Part shown: positions 1 to 10,985 of the stretch, piece by piece | Layout: each line of letters begins with the position of its first letter | How positions within the stretch are numbered: position 1 is the stretch's first letter | From: Haliotis asinina | Taxonomy: Eukaryota > Mollusca > Gastropoda > Lepetellida > Haliotidae | NCBI RefSeq assembly: GCF_037392515.1 | Contig: NC_090282.1 | Span: forward strand, 28,443,554 to 28,507,553 | Reading direction: 5' to 3' | Length of the DNA stretch: 64,000 nt | The notes under the pieces: generated by a model | Databases searched by the model: none | Told to the model about the DNA's origin: nothing | The model's input: the letters and a program-made list of their open reading frames with translations, nothing else | Made by a program: the position numbers and the translations under genes

Positions 1-2180
1 TCCAGACACATGCATTTGTGACGGTGTGTGGTCCTGTGCATAGTGCTCAATTCATAAATCAGGTGAAGTTAACCAACGCTGGGTGCAGAGTGTCACTAGA
101 TTGGGTGACCGTGCTTAACATGTACAGTTTGACTCCTGAGGGTTTTTAAGTCGTCAGTCAAGTGAGTTTATTCAAAATTGTCTCCGGTCACCCAGCAGAA
201 AATGGGTACCGGGTAGTATAGGTCAACCGTCTGCCACCTAACGGGCGGGGTAATAATATGTTGTGGTTTAGTGTTAGCTCTATGAGCATACCTAGTGTGG
301 AGTTTGGCGGTATATAAATGAACACAACAAAGGTGTGTGTGGACGGGTGGACAACGTCTGCGTATTTATTGCGCAAGACCCTCATCTCGAGGGAAAACTC
401 TGACGCTGGAATGTCGACATCGATGTCTCCAGTGGAGCAAAGAACATTTGCGATGAAGATCACGTGGGTGGAGAAGAGTTCTCTCAACAAATGAGTCACG
501 TTTCCTTTTTCAGCAGCAGTATCTTAATCAGGGCAGTATTAATGGGCAACCTCCGGCCCGCTCCAACTCAGCATGTCTGGAGGTGAGATGAAGCGACATT
601 TACAACGCTATCCGAATCCTTCCAGAACAACGTCATTTCATTTGGGGCAATAAAACTTTAATACCTGTTCTGTTTGTTGTTTGTTTGTCACTATACCTTT
701 GGCCTTTGAGTTAACATTTTATTGCATTAATCAACAAACGAATGTCTTTTTGATGTATCGTGATGTACATGTACATGTAGGTAGACATACATATTTGATC
801 GGTGTAGTGGTTGTTTTATGAAAACACCTGTGAGGAATCACTAATATTATCAACATAAGATCTGGTTTTCTTATGAACTGCTTTACCCTGCATATTTCAG
901 AACATTTGAGAGGAACAAATGAACAGATGGAGGACAATATTTGTTGTTTGACATTTCTGTGTGGGGCCCGTTTACGTTCTCTGTCAATCCAACTTCTTCA
1001 CTAACTCACGCGTCACACAAACAGGTACGATAAGGTTTCAGAAGATATCAGATAAAGCGCCAGTATAGAGCAAATTCTAGAAAATGATTATTTCATATTG
1101 ATTTTTTCCCACCATTTACCCGACTTAATGGCTGCATGAGCATTTAAAACATGCATGCCTTCATGGTTTCAGAAATTCACTGTTGCCCTCTCTCTTATTT
1201 ATGTACATGACTGTTTCAAACAGTTGGAATGTATAGTCTGTTAAATTTCTGATCTCATTCATACACGGTCTAATGTACTAGGAGCGGTTTTGTAGCCCCG
1301 TGGTTTAAGCTTTTGCCCGTCACAGTGAAGTCTCACATTTGTACACTGTGAGAAACCCGTTTCTGGTGTTCCCCGCCACGATTTTGCTGGAATATTGCCA
1401 AAAGCGCTTACCTCCCGTATAAAGCTAAACTCATTCACTCATCTTATTATCTGAACGCCAGTGAGAGCATAGAAATTCCTGTATACTACTGAGCGACGCA
1501 ATGTTGGAATTACATGTATACAGATTATGTGAAGAATAAGTAGATAAGATCCATTGGTGTATGTATGAACAATTTTCACTTCTCAGTCTCGAGCGTATTC
1601 AGCACAGTCCTGGTACTTGATGATAATCAGTGTAGCTGGAGTAGTCTGGAACTATTGCCAGGATACAACCACTTACGTTTCGTACTTCTAGTCATTGAAG
1701 AACTAAACTCACTCACTCACTCACTCACTCACTCACTCCAGTCACTGTACGGCAGCATGTAACATTACGTTACATATTAGGTTTACTCGAGTATACGCTG
1801 TGGCATAAGGTTACACTATAAACAGAAACACCTTCACATGTAGGTCTTAAGACAACGTAAGTGATGAATAGTTTTCTTGTCTTCACACAAGTAGCCATCC
1901 TTGTTTCCCCTTCTTCACCTCACAGCTTTTCTTCAGAGAATCTATCATTCTGAACCATCATCAGTCAAGGTGGGACTGAAGACGTAGTGTAGAATGAATG
2001 AAGCACCTGTGCTATTAGAGCACATCATGGTGTTTAAATATCGGTGTGCAGGAGTTCTTCAGACCCAAGTTCGGGATTCATATTACGCTTGTCCAGATAA
2101 AAAAAACTGCCCAAAATAGATGCACTGATGTAGACAACAAAACAAAAGGTAAAATAAAAAACGTTACCAAAATAACTTCA
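1..2180. other. Gene-free left part of copy A (partner 18422-20605)
   Basis: No supported gene. It opens with sequence that in copy B follows a SINE ending near 18420. A minus-strand frame at 188-499 is open in both copies, but the few A/B changes in it are mostly amino-acid changing, so selection is not indicated. It contains a SINE at 1281-1441 and a second SINE-like tail ending in an ACTC array at 1711-1737. The rest is AT-rich and unremarkable. Confidence 0.6.
1281..1441 (+). mobile_element. tRNA-derived SINE, family S1 (copy A)
   Basis: Begins with a tRNA-like head (GTAGCCCCGTGGTTTAAGC), has a middle part with TTTCTGGTGTTCCCCGCC, and a tail GCTGGAATATTGCC followed by CTAAACTCATTCACTCATC. 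The same architecture recurs at 11968-12118, 58071-58232 and 58288-58437. This family and its CTCA-rich tail are typical of gastropod, especially abalone, genomes. Confidence 0.8.
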
Positions 2181-2184
2181 GTTA

Positions 2185-2440
2185 CCAAGTGAACCCCTGA
2201 CTTTAGTTGTTGGCAATCTAGAGCCCATATTTACATCTTTGTAATAATTAATTAAACATTTTAATGTTCTCAAACTAGTTTTAATAACATATGTGAAGAT
2301 CTAGTAGTTATACTGTCTTTCGATGACAACTTTTCATAAAATATTAATCTAGCTATTCTTATTGATGTCGACACGAATTGGCTGAAATATTGTCGATGTG
2401 ACGTATACTTTTAACTGACTGACTGACTCACTCACTCATT
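2185..2440 (+). mobile_element. 5'-truncated LINE 3'-UTR fragment (copy A)
   Basis: Aligns with the 3' untranslated end of the LINE next door (about 7950-8184). Shared landmarks in order are TTGTTGGC, CTAGTTTTAAT, ACTGTC.TTCG.TGAC, GGCTGA.ATATTG.CGATGTGACGTA and a final CTCACTCACTCA tail. It is more diverged than the main LINE, so it is an older insertion of a related subfamily. It lies immediately upstream of the full-length element. Confidence 0.75.
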
Positions 2441-2477
2441 CACTTACATCCTGAAATAGAAATTCAAAACAGAGAAA

Positions 2478-2537
2478 CCCTTATTGTAGCCACCTTTATT
2501 GTAGAAGCCTTTACTCTAGTAACCTTTACTGTAGTAT
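2478..2537 (+). repeat. 15-bp x 4 tandem repeat (copy A)
   Basis: Four consecutive 15-base units reading CCCTTATTGTAGCCA, CCTTTATTGTAGAAG, CCTTTACTCTAGTAA, CCTTTACTGTAGTAT. It lies between the old LINE fragment and the 5' end of the main LINE. The partner is at 20904-20963. Confidence 0.85.
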
Positions 2538-3235
2538 CCATGCATATAAAGATAAATTATGAAGCCATACTATTCGCAGAGGTTTGGGGTCAGTGTTGTG
2601 AACGTTATCGCCAACAGTTACTGCCCGCCTACTGTCATATAGGCACCTGTGGCGAGCTAACTCCTCGTGGTGGGTGCTGGGTAACGCCAAGAGCTCGCCG
2701 ACACCCCCGTAGTGGACCCGTGGGGATATTTGGTCCACCAACCCGTTTGCCGTGGGTTGCGGCTCTGTGTCGGTGGAGGAGGGGCCCTGGTGGTTGAGGG
2801 CAATGGGAGCAGGACCACTGTTCCTATTGCTCAACACACCACTTCGGCCCTGACTTCACCTAGACGGGAGGTTGAATGGGCCCGGTTCAACCAATCGGCT
2901 GGTCACGCCAAGCCCTGAGCATTACTGTATGTAATGTTGTACAAAGGTTTGAGAATTGTAATATGTTTATTATTAGGTCTTGGCCGATTTTTTTATCTTC
3001 TGTGAATTTCAAATTTTACTAATTCATGTTTTTGGCTAGAGTCGTATGCCCAGAAGGCGGTGGCGCATGGGTCAATCTGGTAGAATTATTAATGTTTTAA
3101 TTCTTCTGCTGGAGTATGTCATCCGAGTATCCTTGGTGCTGTAAGCTGGAGGCCCGTTACTTTAGCATTGTCCTTGTGATACTCCGTGGTGGGTGGGGAG
3201 CTCGGATGATGAACCATTTACACTAACCATGGCTT

Positions 3236-4504
3236 ATGAAAACCCAACACAAAACAACAAAACGTCCACTTGATATTGACCCTGTTGATACTGACCATAG
3301 ACCGTCTGCATCGATTGAGTATTGACCGCGTTTCATTGTGGTTTGAGACTCCTGACAAAACACCCTTGAAGTTGAATCCCTTTGCTGTATCCAAGGGTAT
3401 TCAAGGTATTGCAGCAGACGTGAAGAACATAGGACGCTTACGTTCAGGTGGCCTACTAGTAGAGTGCGGGAAAAAGCAACAAGCAACTAATTTGCTGAAC
3501 ATCAAATCTTTCGTGGGCATTCCGGTCACGGTCTCTGCACACAAAACCTTGAACTCAAGCAAAGGTATCGTTAGAGATCGAGGCCGATTGTTTGATGATA
3601 TGTCGGAACTTGATATAGGATCTGAAATGAAGGATCATGGTGTACTCTACGTCAAGCGCTTTTCAACTCGGAGAAACAGTGAAACCATCAAAACGAACAC
3701 GTATCTGTTTACTTTTTCATGTCCTAATGCTCCCAAATCAGTGAAGGCAGGCTACTGTAACATTCCAGTTGATACCTACATCCCCAACCCGCTAAGGTGT
3801 TTTAAATGTCAGAAATATGGACACGGTGTGAATAGTTGCACATTGTCTGTTGTGTGTGCTCACTGTGGTGAGAAGACACGCACAACAGAAGATTGTGACA
3901 GTGATTATAAAAAAATGCACCAATTGCTCAGGCGACCATTCTTCATTTTCTAAAGAGTGTCCAATTTGGAAAGAGCAAATGGAGATCAATAAAAAAACAT
4001 TACACAAAATATCTCTTTTTCTGAGGCCAAAAAAAACTGGTAAAGAGATCTGAACTTACAGAAAGTTATGCTACAGTAGCAAAAACATCATCGGGGTCTA
4101 GCTCTAAAACATCAACCACATGCTGCCACACTACTTTAACTTGGGTAAATTGCGATTCTCCACAGCTTTTGTACCCTGCTATATCATCACAGACTGAGGA
4201 ATCACTTCCTACTACCCCAAAGTCTTCTTCTGATCACAAATCATCATCTCAGTCACGCTCAACGTCTCAATCGACAGCTGATAGTCAACAAACGGTGAAA
4301 AGTAAACCGAATCCAAAGCCTGATCCTTCAAAACAACAATGTGGCAGAGCTCCTAAAGGGTCACAGAACAAAATTCAATTGTTCAATAAATACGGGTCTC
4401 TTGAAGACATGGACGTTTCTGAAAACGTCCATTCTAGGGCACATAGCTTGTCGCCCTCCAAAAGAGTGCGGGATAGATCCCCAATAAATCCCCCCAAAAG
4501 ATAG
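3236..4504 (+). pseudogene. LINE ORF1, gag-like RNA-binding protein (copy A, broken)
   Basis: Homologous to ORF1 nucleic-acid chaperones of I/Nimb-type LINEs, which coat the element RNA. The ATG at 3236 opens a frame that soon stops, because A carries a 25-base insertion near 3310 that B lacks. From 3340 the frame recovers with PLKLNPFAVSKGIQG, a core domain of about 130 residues, then CFKCQKYGHGVNSC (a perfect CX2CX4HX4C knuckle near 3800) and a second knuckle, CAHCGEKTRTTEDC, that has lost its histidine. A frameshift near 3910 puts the third knuckle (CTNCSGDHSSFSKEC) in another frame. A serine- and proline-rich tail ends in SPINPPKR at 4504. Confidence 0.85.
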
Positions 4505-4515
4505 TTTATTCCAAT

Positions 4516-6545
4516 AATATTGTACAGTGAAACTGCAGAGGATTGAGGACTAATTTACATGAATTACAGCTATTAGTCCACGATTTTACACCTTCAGCGA
4601 TATGTCTCCAAGAGACATATTTAAAACAAACAGACACATTTGACCTTTGTCAATTTAATGCATATCATTGTTTTGCACCTCCGGGTGATAGGGCCACTGG
4701 TGGATCATCCACTCTAGTCAGACAAAACGTTCCAACACATATTTGCACCCTGGTACAGGGACGTATTCTGCTCTCGATTTGTCACTCACAAATTCAGAAC
4801 TACTTAATGAATTTGAATGATCAGTCCACGGTGACCTCTGTGGAAGCAACATTTCCGTTGCCATCCTATGGTGCATAATTTAAATAAATTTAAACTGTAC
4901 TTTTAAACACAACAAACGCCAATCTTGGCAAAATTATGTATCCAAAATCAGTTCTCGGACACCCATGTCCAAGGTATGGAACATGGTCCAGAAAATTAAA
5001 GGTAAGGGTACTAAATCTACAGTCCATCATCTTAAACATGGAGATCAATTACTTACTGATAAATCAGATATTGCGAATAAACTGGGCGAAACTCTCGCTA
5101 AACATTCTTCCTCTTCTAATCATATACCTACATTTCAGCAATATCAAAAACAAGAAGAAAAGAAAACTATTAATTTCAATTCTGATAATGGGGAAGATTA
5201 TAATGAAACGTTTTCTATTCATGAACTCCATACTGCTCTTGATCAAGCTCATGACACTGCTACAGGAGCTGATAACATACATTATCAACTCCTGAAGCGC
5301 TTTAGAGACGCTCTTACCAATTTTTGATGATATTTGGACTTCCGGGAAATTTCCTTCTTCATGGCGTGACGCTATAGTAGTACCAATACCTAAACCTGGA
5401 CGTGATCATACGGATCCATCCAATTATCGTCCGATTTCATTAACTAGCTGTGTTTGTAAGACCATGGAACGCATGATAAATAATCGACTAGTTTGGTACT
5501 TGGAAACAAATAACCTCATAACAGATATACAATGTGGTTTCCGTTTCCGTTTGTGAAAAACGCGCTGATTAATGAAGAACACGCTGTGTCTATCTTTTTT
5601 TGATCTCGGAAAGGCCATTGACACAACCTGGAAATATGGCATTTTGAGAGATTTACATGATTTCGGTTGAAGGTCGTTTGCCTGAATTCATAGGCAAATT
5701 TTTAAATAACAGACAATTTCCGCGTGGGTTCTACCCTGTCTGATCATTACAATCAGGATCAGGGTGTTCCACAAGGCAGTATTTTGTCAGCCACAGTTTT
5801 TAGTATAAAGATAAATAGTTTATCAAAAGTTTTAAACTATTCAAATATGAATACCACAGAGCGGCAGTTGCAGTTGTGTTTAAACAAAATAAATAAATGG
5901 TGTTTTGAAAACGGCTTTAAATTTTCTAAATCAAAAACTAATTGCATACATTTTGTCGTAAATACAAACCACATAGAGACCCTGAACTATCTCTAGATGG
6001 CACTCCCATTAAAGTTGTCAAGGAAGCCAAGTTCTTGGGATTAATTTTTGACTCACACCTAACGTTTCTGCCTCATATTAAAACTCTGAAAACTAAATGC
6101 CTGAAAGCACTTGCTTTGTTGAAAGTGGTATCAAATTCTAAATGAGGAGGTGATCAAGCTACCCTCCTCCATCTATATCGATCACTTGTCCGTTCTAAAC
6201 TTGATTATGGCTCCAATCGTATATGGTGGAGCCTGCAACAGCAACTTAAAGGTATTAGATTCTGTTCATCATCAAGGTCTAAGACTTTGTCTGGGCTCTT
6301 TTAGAACCTCTCCTATCGACAGTCTATACGTTGAAGTTGATGAGCCTTCTCTCAACCAACGCCGCATAAAACTATCTTTACAATACATTACAAAATTAGC
6401 TTCTAATGAGTTTAATCCCGCATTTAATTGTGTCTTTAATCCTCTCTATGAGCATTTGCATAACAAAAAGTCTTCCCTTGTTCAGCTTCTTGGTCTCAGA
6501 ATTAAGCCATTCTTGCTGCTTCTATCATTGAGCTGGAAAATATAG
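4516..6545 (+). pseudogene. LINE ORF2, endonuclease and reverse transcriptase part (copy A, broken)
   Basis: Starts with the endonuclease motif around CRGLRTN, where the expected tryptophan codon is a stop in this copy, then SAICLQETYL with the catalytic glutamate. The endonuclease is cut short after about 75 residues and the rest of the domain is gone. Reverse transcriptase blocks follow in several frames: ATGADNIHYQLLKR, NYRPISLTSCVCKTMERM (5420-5475), FFDLGKAIDTTWKYG, GVPQGSILS (about 5765) and NGFKFSKSKTNCIHF. The block that should carry the YVDD catalytic motif is missing: SLSKVLNYSN runs straight into MNTTERQLQLCLNKI. The polymerase cannot have been active. Confidence 0.85.
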
Positions 6546-6548
6546 CAA

Positions 6549-6976
6549 TAAGGCCGGGCGGGACGTGGTTCTGGTACTGGTACTAATAGGCTTTAAACAG
6601 GGAAAACGACATCATTTAAAGCAAGTCTATCTTAAATTATTTAACGATTGTGTTTAATCTTATTCAACTAAGATAATTCTGGTAGCAAAACAAAAATATC
6701 AGATATACTCTCTACTTTTGTTAAATTGAGATAATTCTGGTAGTGAAATCAAAAAATTCTGCCAGAAATTTCTGCAGGAAAAAAAATTTCTGCCAGAAAT
6801 TTCTGCGGGAAAAAAAATTCTGTCAGAAAGTTCTGCAGAAATGCATTTTCAGAGCCAGTTTCTGAGCTTATTAACACGTGAATACACTGGCAAATGAACT
6901 TTTCGTGTTCATCTCCTCGAGATCTTTCCAATGATATAAAATATGTCTTTGTAGCTTGCTCCCTTCTGTGTGTCAA
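6549..6976 (+). mobile_element. MITE inserted in LINE ORF2 (copy A, right end lost)
   Basis: Starts TAAGGCCGGGCGGGAC, the left inverted repeat seen complete in copy B at 24960. In A the right end has gone with the roughly 298-base deletion that also removes the start of the RNase H domain. It carries two imperfect copies of a block with GATAATTCTGGTAG and a minisatellite at 6752-6842. Confidence 0.8.
6752..6842 (+). repeat. Minisatellite in the MITE, 3 units (copy A)
   Basis: Purine-rich units of roughly 25-35 bases, each reading about AATTCTGCCAGAAATTTC plus TGCAGGAAAAAAA. A has three units and B has four. CAGAAATTTCTG is itself palindromic, so each unit can fold. Confidence 0.8.
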
Positions 6977-7630
6977 CGCCATATTAACGCCATATTAACA
7001 GCTCTTAAATATATCGAAAGACACCCTAAACATAAACAATATATAATCTATTCCGACTCTCTTTCTTGCCTTCAGGCTATTAAAAATATTTCTTGTAAAC
7101 ATCCACTTTTAATAGAAATTATTGAATTGTGTAATGATCTTGCCACTGGCCAATATGACATCGTCTTCTGTTGGTTACCAAGCCATGTAGGAATCTCTGG
7201 TAACACATTGGCTTACTTTGCTGCTAAAGCAGCACTCAACAAATCTGTGACACCACTTCTTATTCCTTATAGTGATTACAAAGCTACCATTCGATCTTAT
7301 ATCCGTGATCCGATGCAAAAGAAGTGGGACACCCAAGTGGGTATCAATAAATTACATGAGATAAAACCTTACATTGGTTATACCCATTTGGGTTGTCAGT
7401 CCAGATTTGAAGAGGTTATTTTACGACGATGTCGTGTTGGCCCCACTAGATATACTCATGCGTACCTGTTAAAAGGTGAGGATCCTCCATTTTGTATCCC
7501 TTGTGATGAGAGAGTCACAGTCAAGCATATTCTGCTTGACTGTGTTGAATTCTCCATCACAAGGGATAAGTATTTTACAGTTAAAACAATGAAGGATCTT
7601 TTACCAGCGTTAATTCTTATTTTATTATAG
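6977..7630 (+). pseudogene. LINE ORF2 C-terminus: RNase H domain and CCHC-like end (copy A)
   Basis: Reads through ALKYIERHPKHKQYI, YSDSLSCLQAI (RNase H third acidic residue), VFCWLPSHVGISGN, and a C-terminal zinc-finger-like block with RRCRVGPTRYTHAYLL, CIPCDERVTVKHILLDC. The first RNase H strand with its aspartate and the glutamate helix are deleted in A. Compared with copy B at 25502-26359, the open part differs by about three bases in 620. In the element's cycle this domain would remove RNA from the RNA:DNA hybrid. Confidence 0.85.
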
Positions 7631-8184
7631 ACTGAATTTTGAATAGTATGTTCTGTAAATATTTTAGTGATTGGTTGTTTGAATTAGTAACTTGGATTGT
7701 TGGTGGCTGTACCCTCAAAGCTGGTTGAAGTATAGTAAAATTATTGTCCTCCTGAGAGGGTACGTAAGTCCACAAACATTCACAGTAAATTTAAGTTTAC
7801 CAGGTTTTTAATCATAGTATTCATGTTCATTTAATTTTGGCTAACTTTTCGTACAATCGCCAGCAGCCGAAGGGATGGTGTAAATCCAACTAGGGTCCAT
7901 GTAGGTAGCAAAGGTACTGTAAGTCCCCATGGTCCCTAGTGTGGTGACCTACCTTCTGTTGTTGGCGATCTATAGTCTGTTTGTATATTGTATTGTCTAA
8001 ATAGTGATATTAGTTTTGACTTTCCATGCTAGTTTTAATTGAAATTGTGATATTCTAGTTGTTTTACTGTCCTTCGTTGACCGATTTTACCACATGCATA
8101 TATTTCATTTAAATGTTCTCGTCACGATATGGCTGAGATATTGCCGATGTGACGTAAAATATTAACTCACTCACTCACTCACTC

Positions 8185-10040
8185 CTGTCATATATATGAC
8201 ATTATGTATCACCATCTTCACTGACGTCCTGGATTTCTCCGTCTGATCAACAGATTCCTGTCTCCTCGGGGTCATTGTGAAATCAATATGGAATGAAGAA
8301 TACACCAAATGACTTTCATTTAAGATTAGTAAGTTTATTTATGTACAGATTTAAAGTACAGTACCGACTAAAAATGAACAAATATGATGTACATGTCATA
8401 TAGGAATTAATACGATAACCATTTTTCGTATTAGTGCATACACTGTGAAACGCTGAGGTAAAACTGAAATATATGTTACGAGTGTGTATTTCTTGTATAT
8501 TTTGTTATTAATTCAGTAATAATTATTATTGGGTCACAACATTTAGTGTTTTGAATAATAATTATGATGGGTCATATTTCGTTTTATTAGTGATCAACAC
8601 TTTTAGGATCTGGTTTTCCGGAATTTATCTGCTCCTAGTTTTCTATGTGTTTGCTTCCGGGAGTAATTGTAACTGGAGTTACATCGCCAACAATCATCAA
8701 CGCCTTATCTACATCATCCGCTGTCAGACCGATCCCTGTGTTAACATTCTGCATAGTTGATTCTCTCTCATACCAAGACTTTGGTGAGTTTGCTACTAAA
8801 TATATTTTGTGACCCATTGCCATAGATTTTGTCACACATATATTGCATTTGAAATCTGTGTTGTGAAATTGACTTGTGACTTTGTATACGTTGCTCTTCT
8901 TGCATAATAATAATACATAATTTGAACTTTTATGACTTGTCTTTGTTCTGTTTTGCTGGTTCACAAGGGGATTTCTTACATCGATTGTCTAGCATAATTT
9001 ATGCATTGCACAATGCTTGGATTGTACAATGAAGGTATCATACGTTCCTGAAGATTAGGATATACACAGGATACTAAAAGACCTTCCGTGTAATACCACC
9101 TTTTTAGATGAGTTAATGCTTTGGTATCAAACAAGAAAAAGCGAATTTAGTCTTCTGTTTATTACTCCTCAACATATATTGATAGAAAGTACAGTGTGAT
9201 GACTCACAAATTTCCGCGGGTCAAGCAAGGTCTGATACAACTGTGACAGAGATATTAGCAGTGTCACGTCATAACCGTAAAACATTATGACGTCATACGT
9301 CAAAAGATATTACACGAGTGTAATACTGACGTAAAAATGTTGCTTTGGAGTATCTTCCACGTGCGAGTAATAAATTGAGGTTTTTTTTCAACCGAATGTA
9401 TTCCTGAAAACAGATTACTTTAAACGGAAGAGCGTGAGTAGTTTGACCAAGTGTATCACAGTATATTTTGGACGGCTACTATTTCCCAAACCACTAAAGA
9501 CCTATTTAACAAGTGAAACAGTGCACAAGCTTGACGAAATATTTCAGTGTACGAAGCTCTAATGAGCTAAAAAAAAACACGATACTGTACAAGAAATTTG
9601 TACCGAAAGAATGTTCTGCTTTCTTCAGCCATCACAGGAGTACTGCCACGCGTATTACTCGTGCCATTGGGATATATATTTGTTAACGTCCAATGCCTGT
9701 TGGCCGTCGTTGCGGTTCAGTTAATAAAGCGTGTGCAAAGACGGCGACACGAGTGACTCGAGCCCCGGCCGCAGCGTAGCATAACATGTTAAAATATGGC
9801 GCTTGTTGTTACCTTGCCTGGCGTTCGGCATAAACGACATAGAAAGTAGAATGGTTCTCTCCAAAAGTATCAGAGTTTAGTTGAGTATTTTTCAACGCTA
9901 GAGTCTCGTACTTCTGGCAAAAGTAATTCCAACGAGAAATAGAAGAGAAAAACTGACTCGGAGAACTCAATCACTAAAATTCAGTAATTTACACCAACCT
10001 TTCGCGCAAAGGGTACGGAATGACGGAGATAGTGATATAT
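8185..10040. other. Intergenic part of the duplicated unit (partner 26914-28790)
   Basis: Mostly AT-rich sequence without recognised genes apart from the unassigned minus-strand frame at 8635-8964. It holds a perfect TGACGTCA (CRE-like palindrome) at 9288-9295 among several CGTCA half-sites, and ATTACACGAGTGTAAT, another palindrome, shortly after. From about 9700 to 9850 the sequence becomes CpG-richer, just upstream of the candidate two-exon gene. There is no clear TATA box. Confidence 0.5.
8635..8964 (-). CDS. Unassigned minus-strand open frame, possible exon relic (copy A)
   Basis: 109 residues, not recognised. It contains CNICVTKSMAMGHKIYLVAN, then LTADDVDKALMIVGDVTPVT and ITPGSKHIEN before the stop at 8635. 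The B partner extends nine residues further at its N-terminus because A lacks 26 bases there. The few A/B differences in the shared part change amino acids (Asn/Lys, Thr/Ala, Asp/Ala), so there is no sign of constraint. It could be a chance frame, an old exon, or a scrap of a transposase. No upstream exon or promoter was found. Confidence 0.2.
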   Translation of the reverse strand: MNQQNRTKTSHKSSNYVLLLCKKSNVYKVTSQFHNTDFKCNICVTKSMAMGHKIYLVANSPKSWYERESTMQNVNTGIGLTADDVDKALMIVGDVTPVTITPGSKHIEN

Positions 10041-10048
10041 TGTTCGAC

Positions 10049-10742
10049 ATGGAGAGTTTACTAGAGGAAACTGGAAGTCCTTTTGGAAAGAGCAGTGGAT
10101 CCTTCAGACGATTCTGTTGGTGTATGTTGGGTACTGGGGTCTACGTAATGGTTCAGGTTTACTTACTGGGATGTCATCGCGTGTCCAGTACTGCTGCTCC
10201 TTGTCGGTTACTCGAGAGTGGTTATTCTATGATGTAGGTGTAATATATCTGCTTTGGGCTGGGTCTGGTGGTGCAGCTTCATTGTAAGCAGGACCATTTG
10301 TCAGTTTTACTGAGTCAACTACGGAGACATTAAAAATGGCACAATTATGATATAAAAAGAACATTTTTCTTCCCCTTCTTGTAACAAAATCTCTACATGT
10401 GTGTGTGAGTGAGACGTAATCATTTACAATCGTTATGTATATTTTACAAACCCACCTGAAAACTTGTTATCCTGTCACAGGATATCCTCGTCCATCATCT
10501 CATGATTCTCCATTTTTGTGTGTTTGTTTACAGGTTGCTGCAGTGTATGTATTGCGTACTTCGCAGATGCTACCGATGGGCACGACATGTGTACCTATTT
10601 CGAGAACACCTGGTGTTATCGCGGATATTTTTTCAGCGATCCACATTTTGCCGCATCTGGTTTTATTTCTGTAGAGATTTCCGTCGTGTGCCCTCAGTTT
10701 CAGTATTGGGGACATGCGATCACTGTGGTTAGGGATTCGTGA
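10049..10742 (+). CDS. Candidate two-exon small cysteine-rich protein gene (copy A)
   Basis: Exon 1, 10049-10121, encodes MESLLEETGSPFGKSSG then SFRRFCW and ends in phase 1 at a good donor (T|GTATGT). Exon 2, 10534-10742, follows a pyrimidine-rich acceptor (TTTGTGTGTTTGTTTACAG) and stays open for 69 codons to a TGA. The phases agree: T plus GT makes a cysteine codon, giving CWCCCSVC at the join. The product would be 93 residues, with aromatic and cysteine-rich sequence such as MCTYFENTWCYRGYFF. No family is recognised. Copy B has the same structure with one Thr/Ile change in exon 2. All three frames of exon 2 are largely open, so the frame choice rests on the splice model alone. Confidence 0.3.
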
Positions 10743-10784
10743 GGGTGTGGCCGTGACAATCGAGGGAGAATTCAGTTGTGCTGA

Positions 10785-10985
10785 GTGAGGGAGTGCGTTT
10801 TACGCCGCCCTCAGGAATATTACAGCTATGTAGAAACGATCTCTGTCTAATCGAATCTGGAAACAGACAATCCAGTGATGCGTGAGCATGACCTACCTGT
10901 GTCAACCAACTTAGCGAACCTGTCCATCCTCTTGCCTCTTGCGACTAGCATGCGACCCTGAAGATGACTTCTAACCCGAAAAGTC
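10785..10985 (+). mobile_element. SINE-like repeat, family S2 (copy A), decayed
   Basis: Matches the better copy at 18098-18421: GAGTGCGTTTTACGCCGC, CTCAGGAATATTACAGCTAT, a middle with AATCTGGAAACAGACAATCC, CAGTGATGCGTGAGCATG, and GTCAACCAACTTAGCGA. Many substitutions make it an old insertion. It lies just after candidate exon 2. Confidence 0.75.

Larger units (their letters stand above)
2585..8184 (+). mobile_element. I/Nimb-type non-LTR retrotransposon (LINE), copy A, dead
   Basis: About 5.6 kb. In order: a GC-rich 5' UTR (2585-3235), a gag-like ORF1 with zinc knuckles (3236-4504), ORF2 remnants with apurinic-type endonuclease, reverse transcriptase and RNase H (4516-7630), and a 3' UTR ending in ACTCACTCACTCACTC at 8184. 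An ORF1 with knuckles plus an RNase H domain in ORF2 points to the I superfamily (I/Nimb). The element is interrupted by a MITE at 6549. The endonuclease is truncated and the polymerase catalytic motif is missing. Target-site duplications are not convincing. The copy-B partner shares most lesions, so the element was dead before the segment duplicated. Confidence 0.9.

Noticed and set aside
188-499. 103-codon minus-strand frame with a longer partner in copy B (18599-18925)
   Set aside because: The few A/B differences are nearly all amino-acid changing, there are no splice or promoter signals, and one end contains a GGGTACCCATTTTC-type repeat fragment.
1711-1737. ACTC arrays here and at 8163 and 26893 as telomere-like or CRISPR-like repeats
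   Set aside because: These are the usual CTCA tails of local LINEs and SINEs; there are no spacers and no telomeric unit.
10435-10715. Alternative frames of the 10534-10742 exon on both strands
   Set aside because: Several frames are open over the same stretch; only one agrees with the splice phase of the preceding exon, and the others lack starts or partners.
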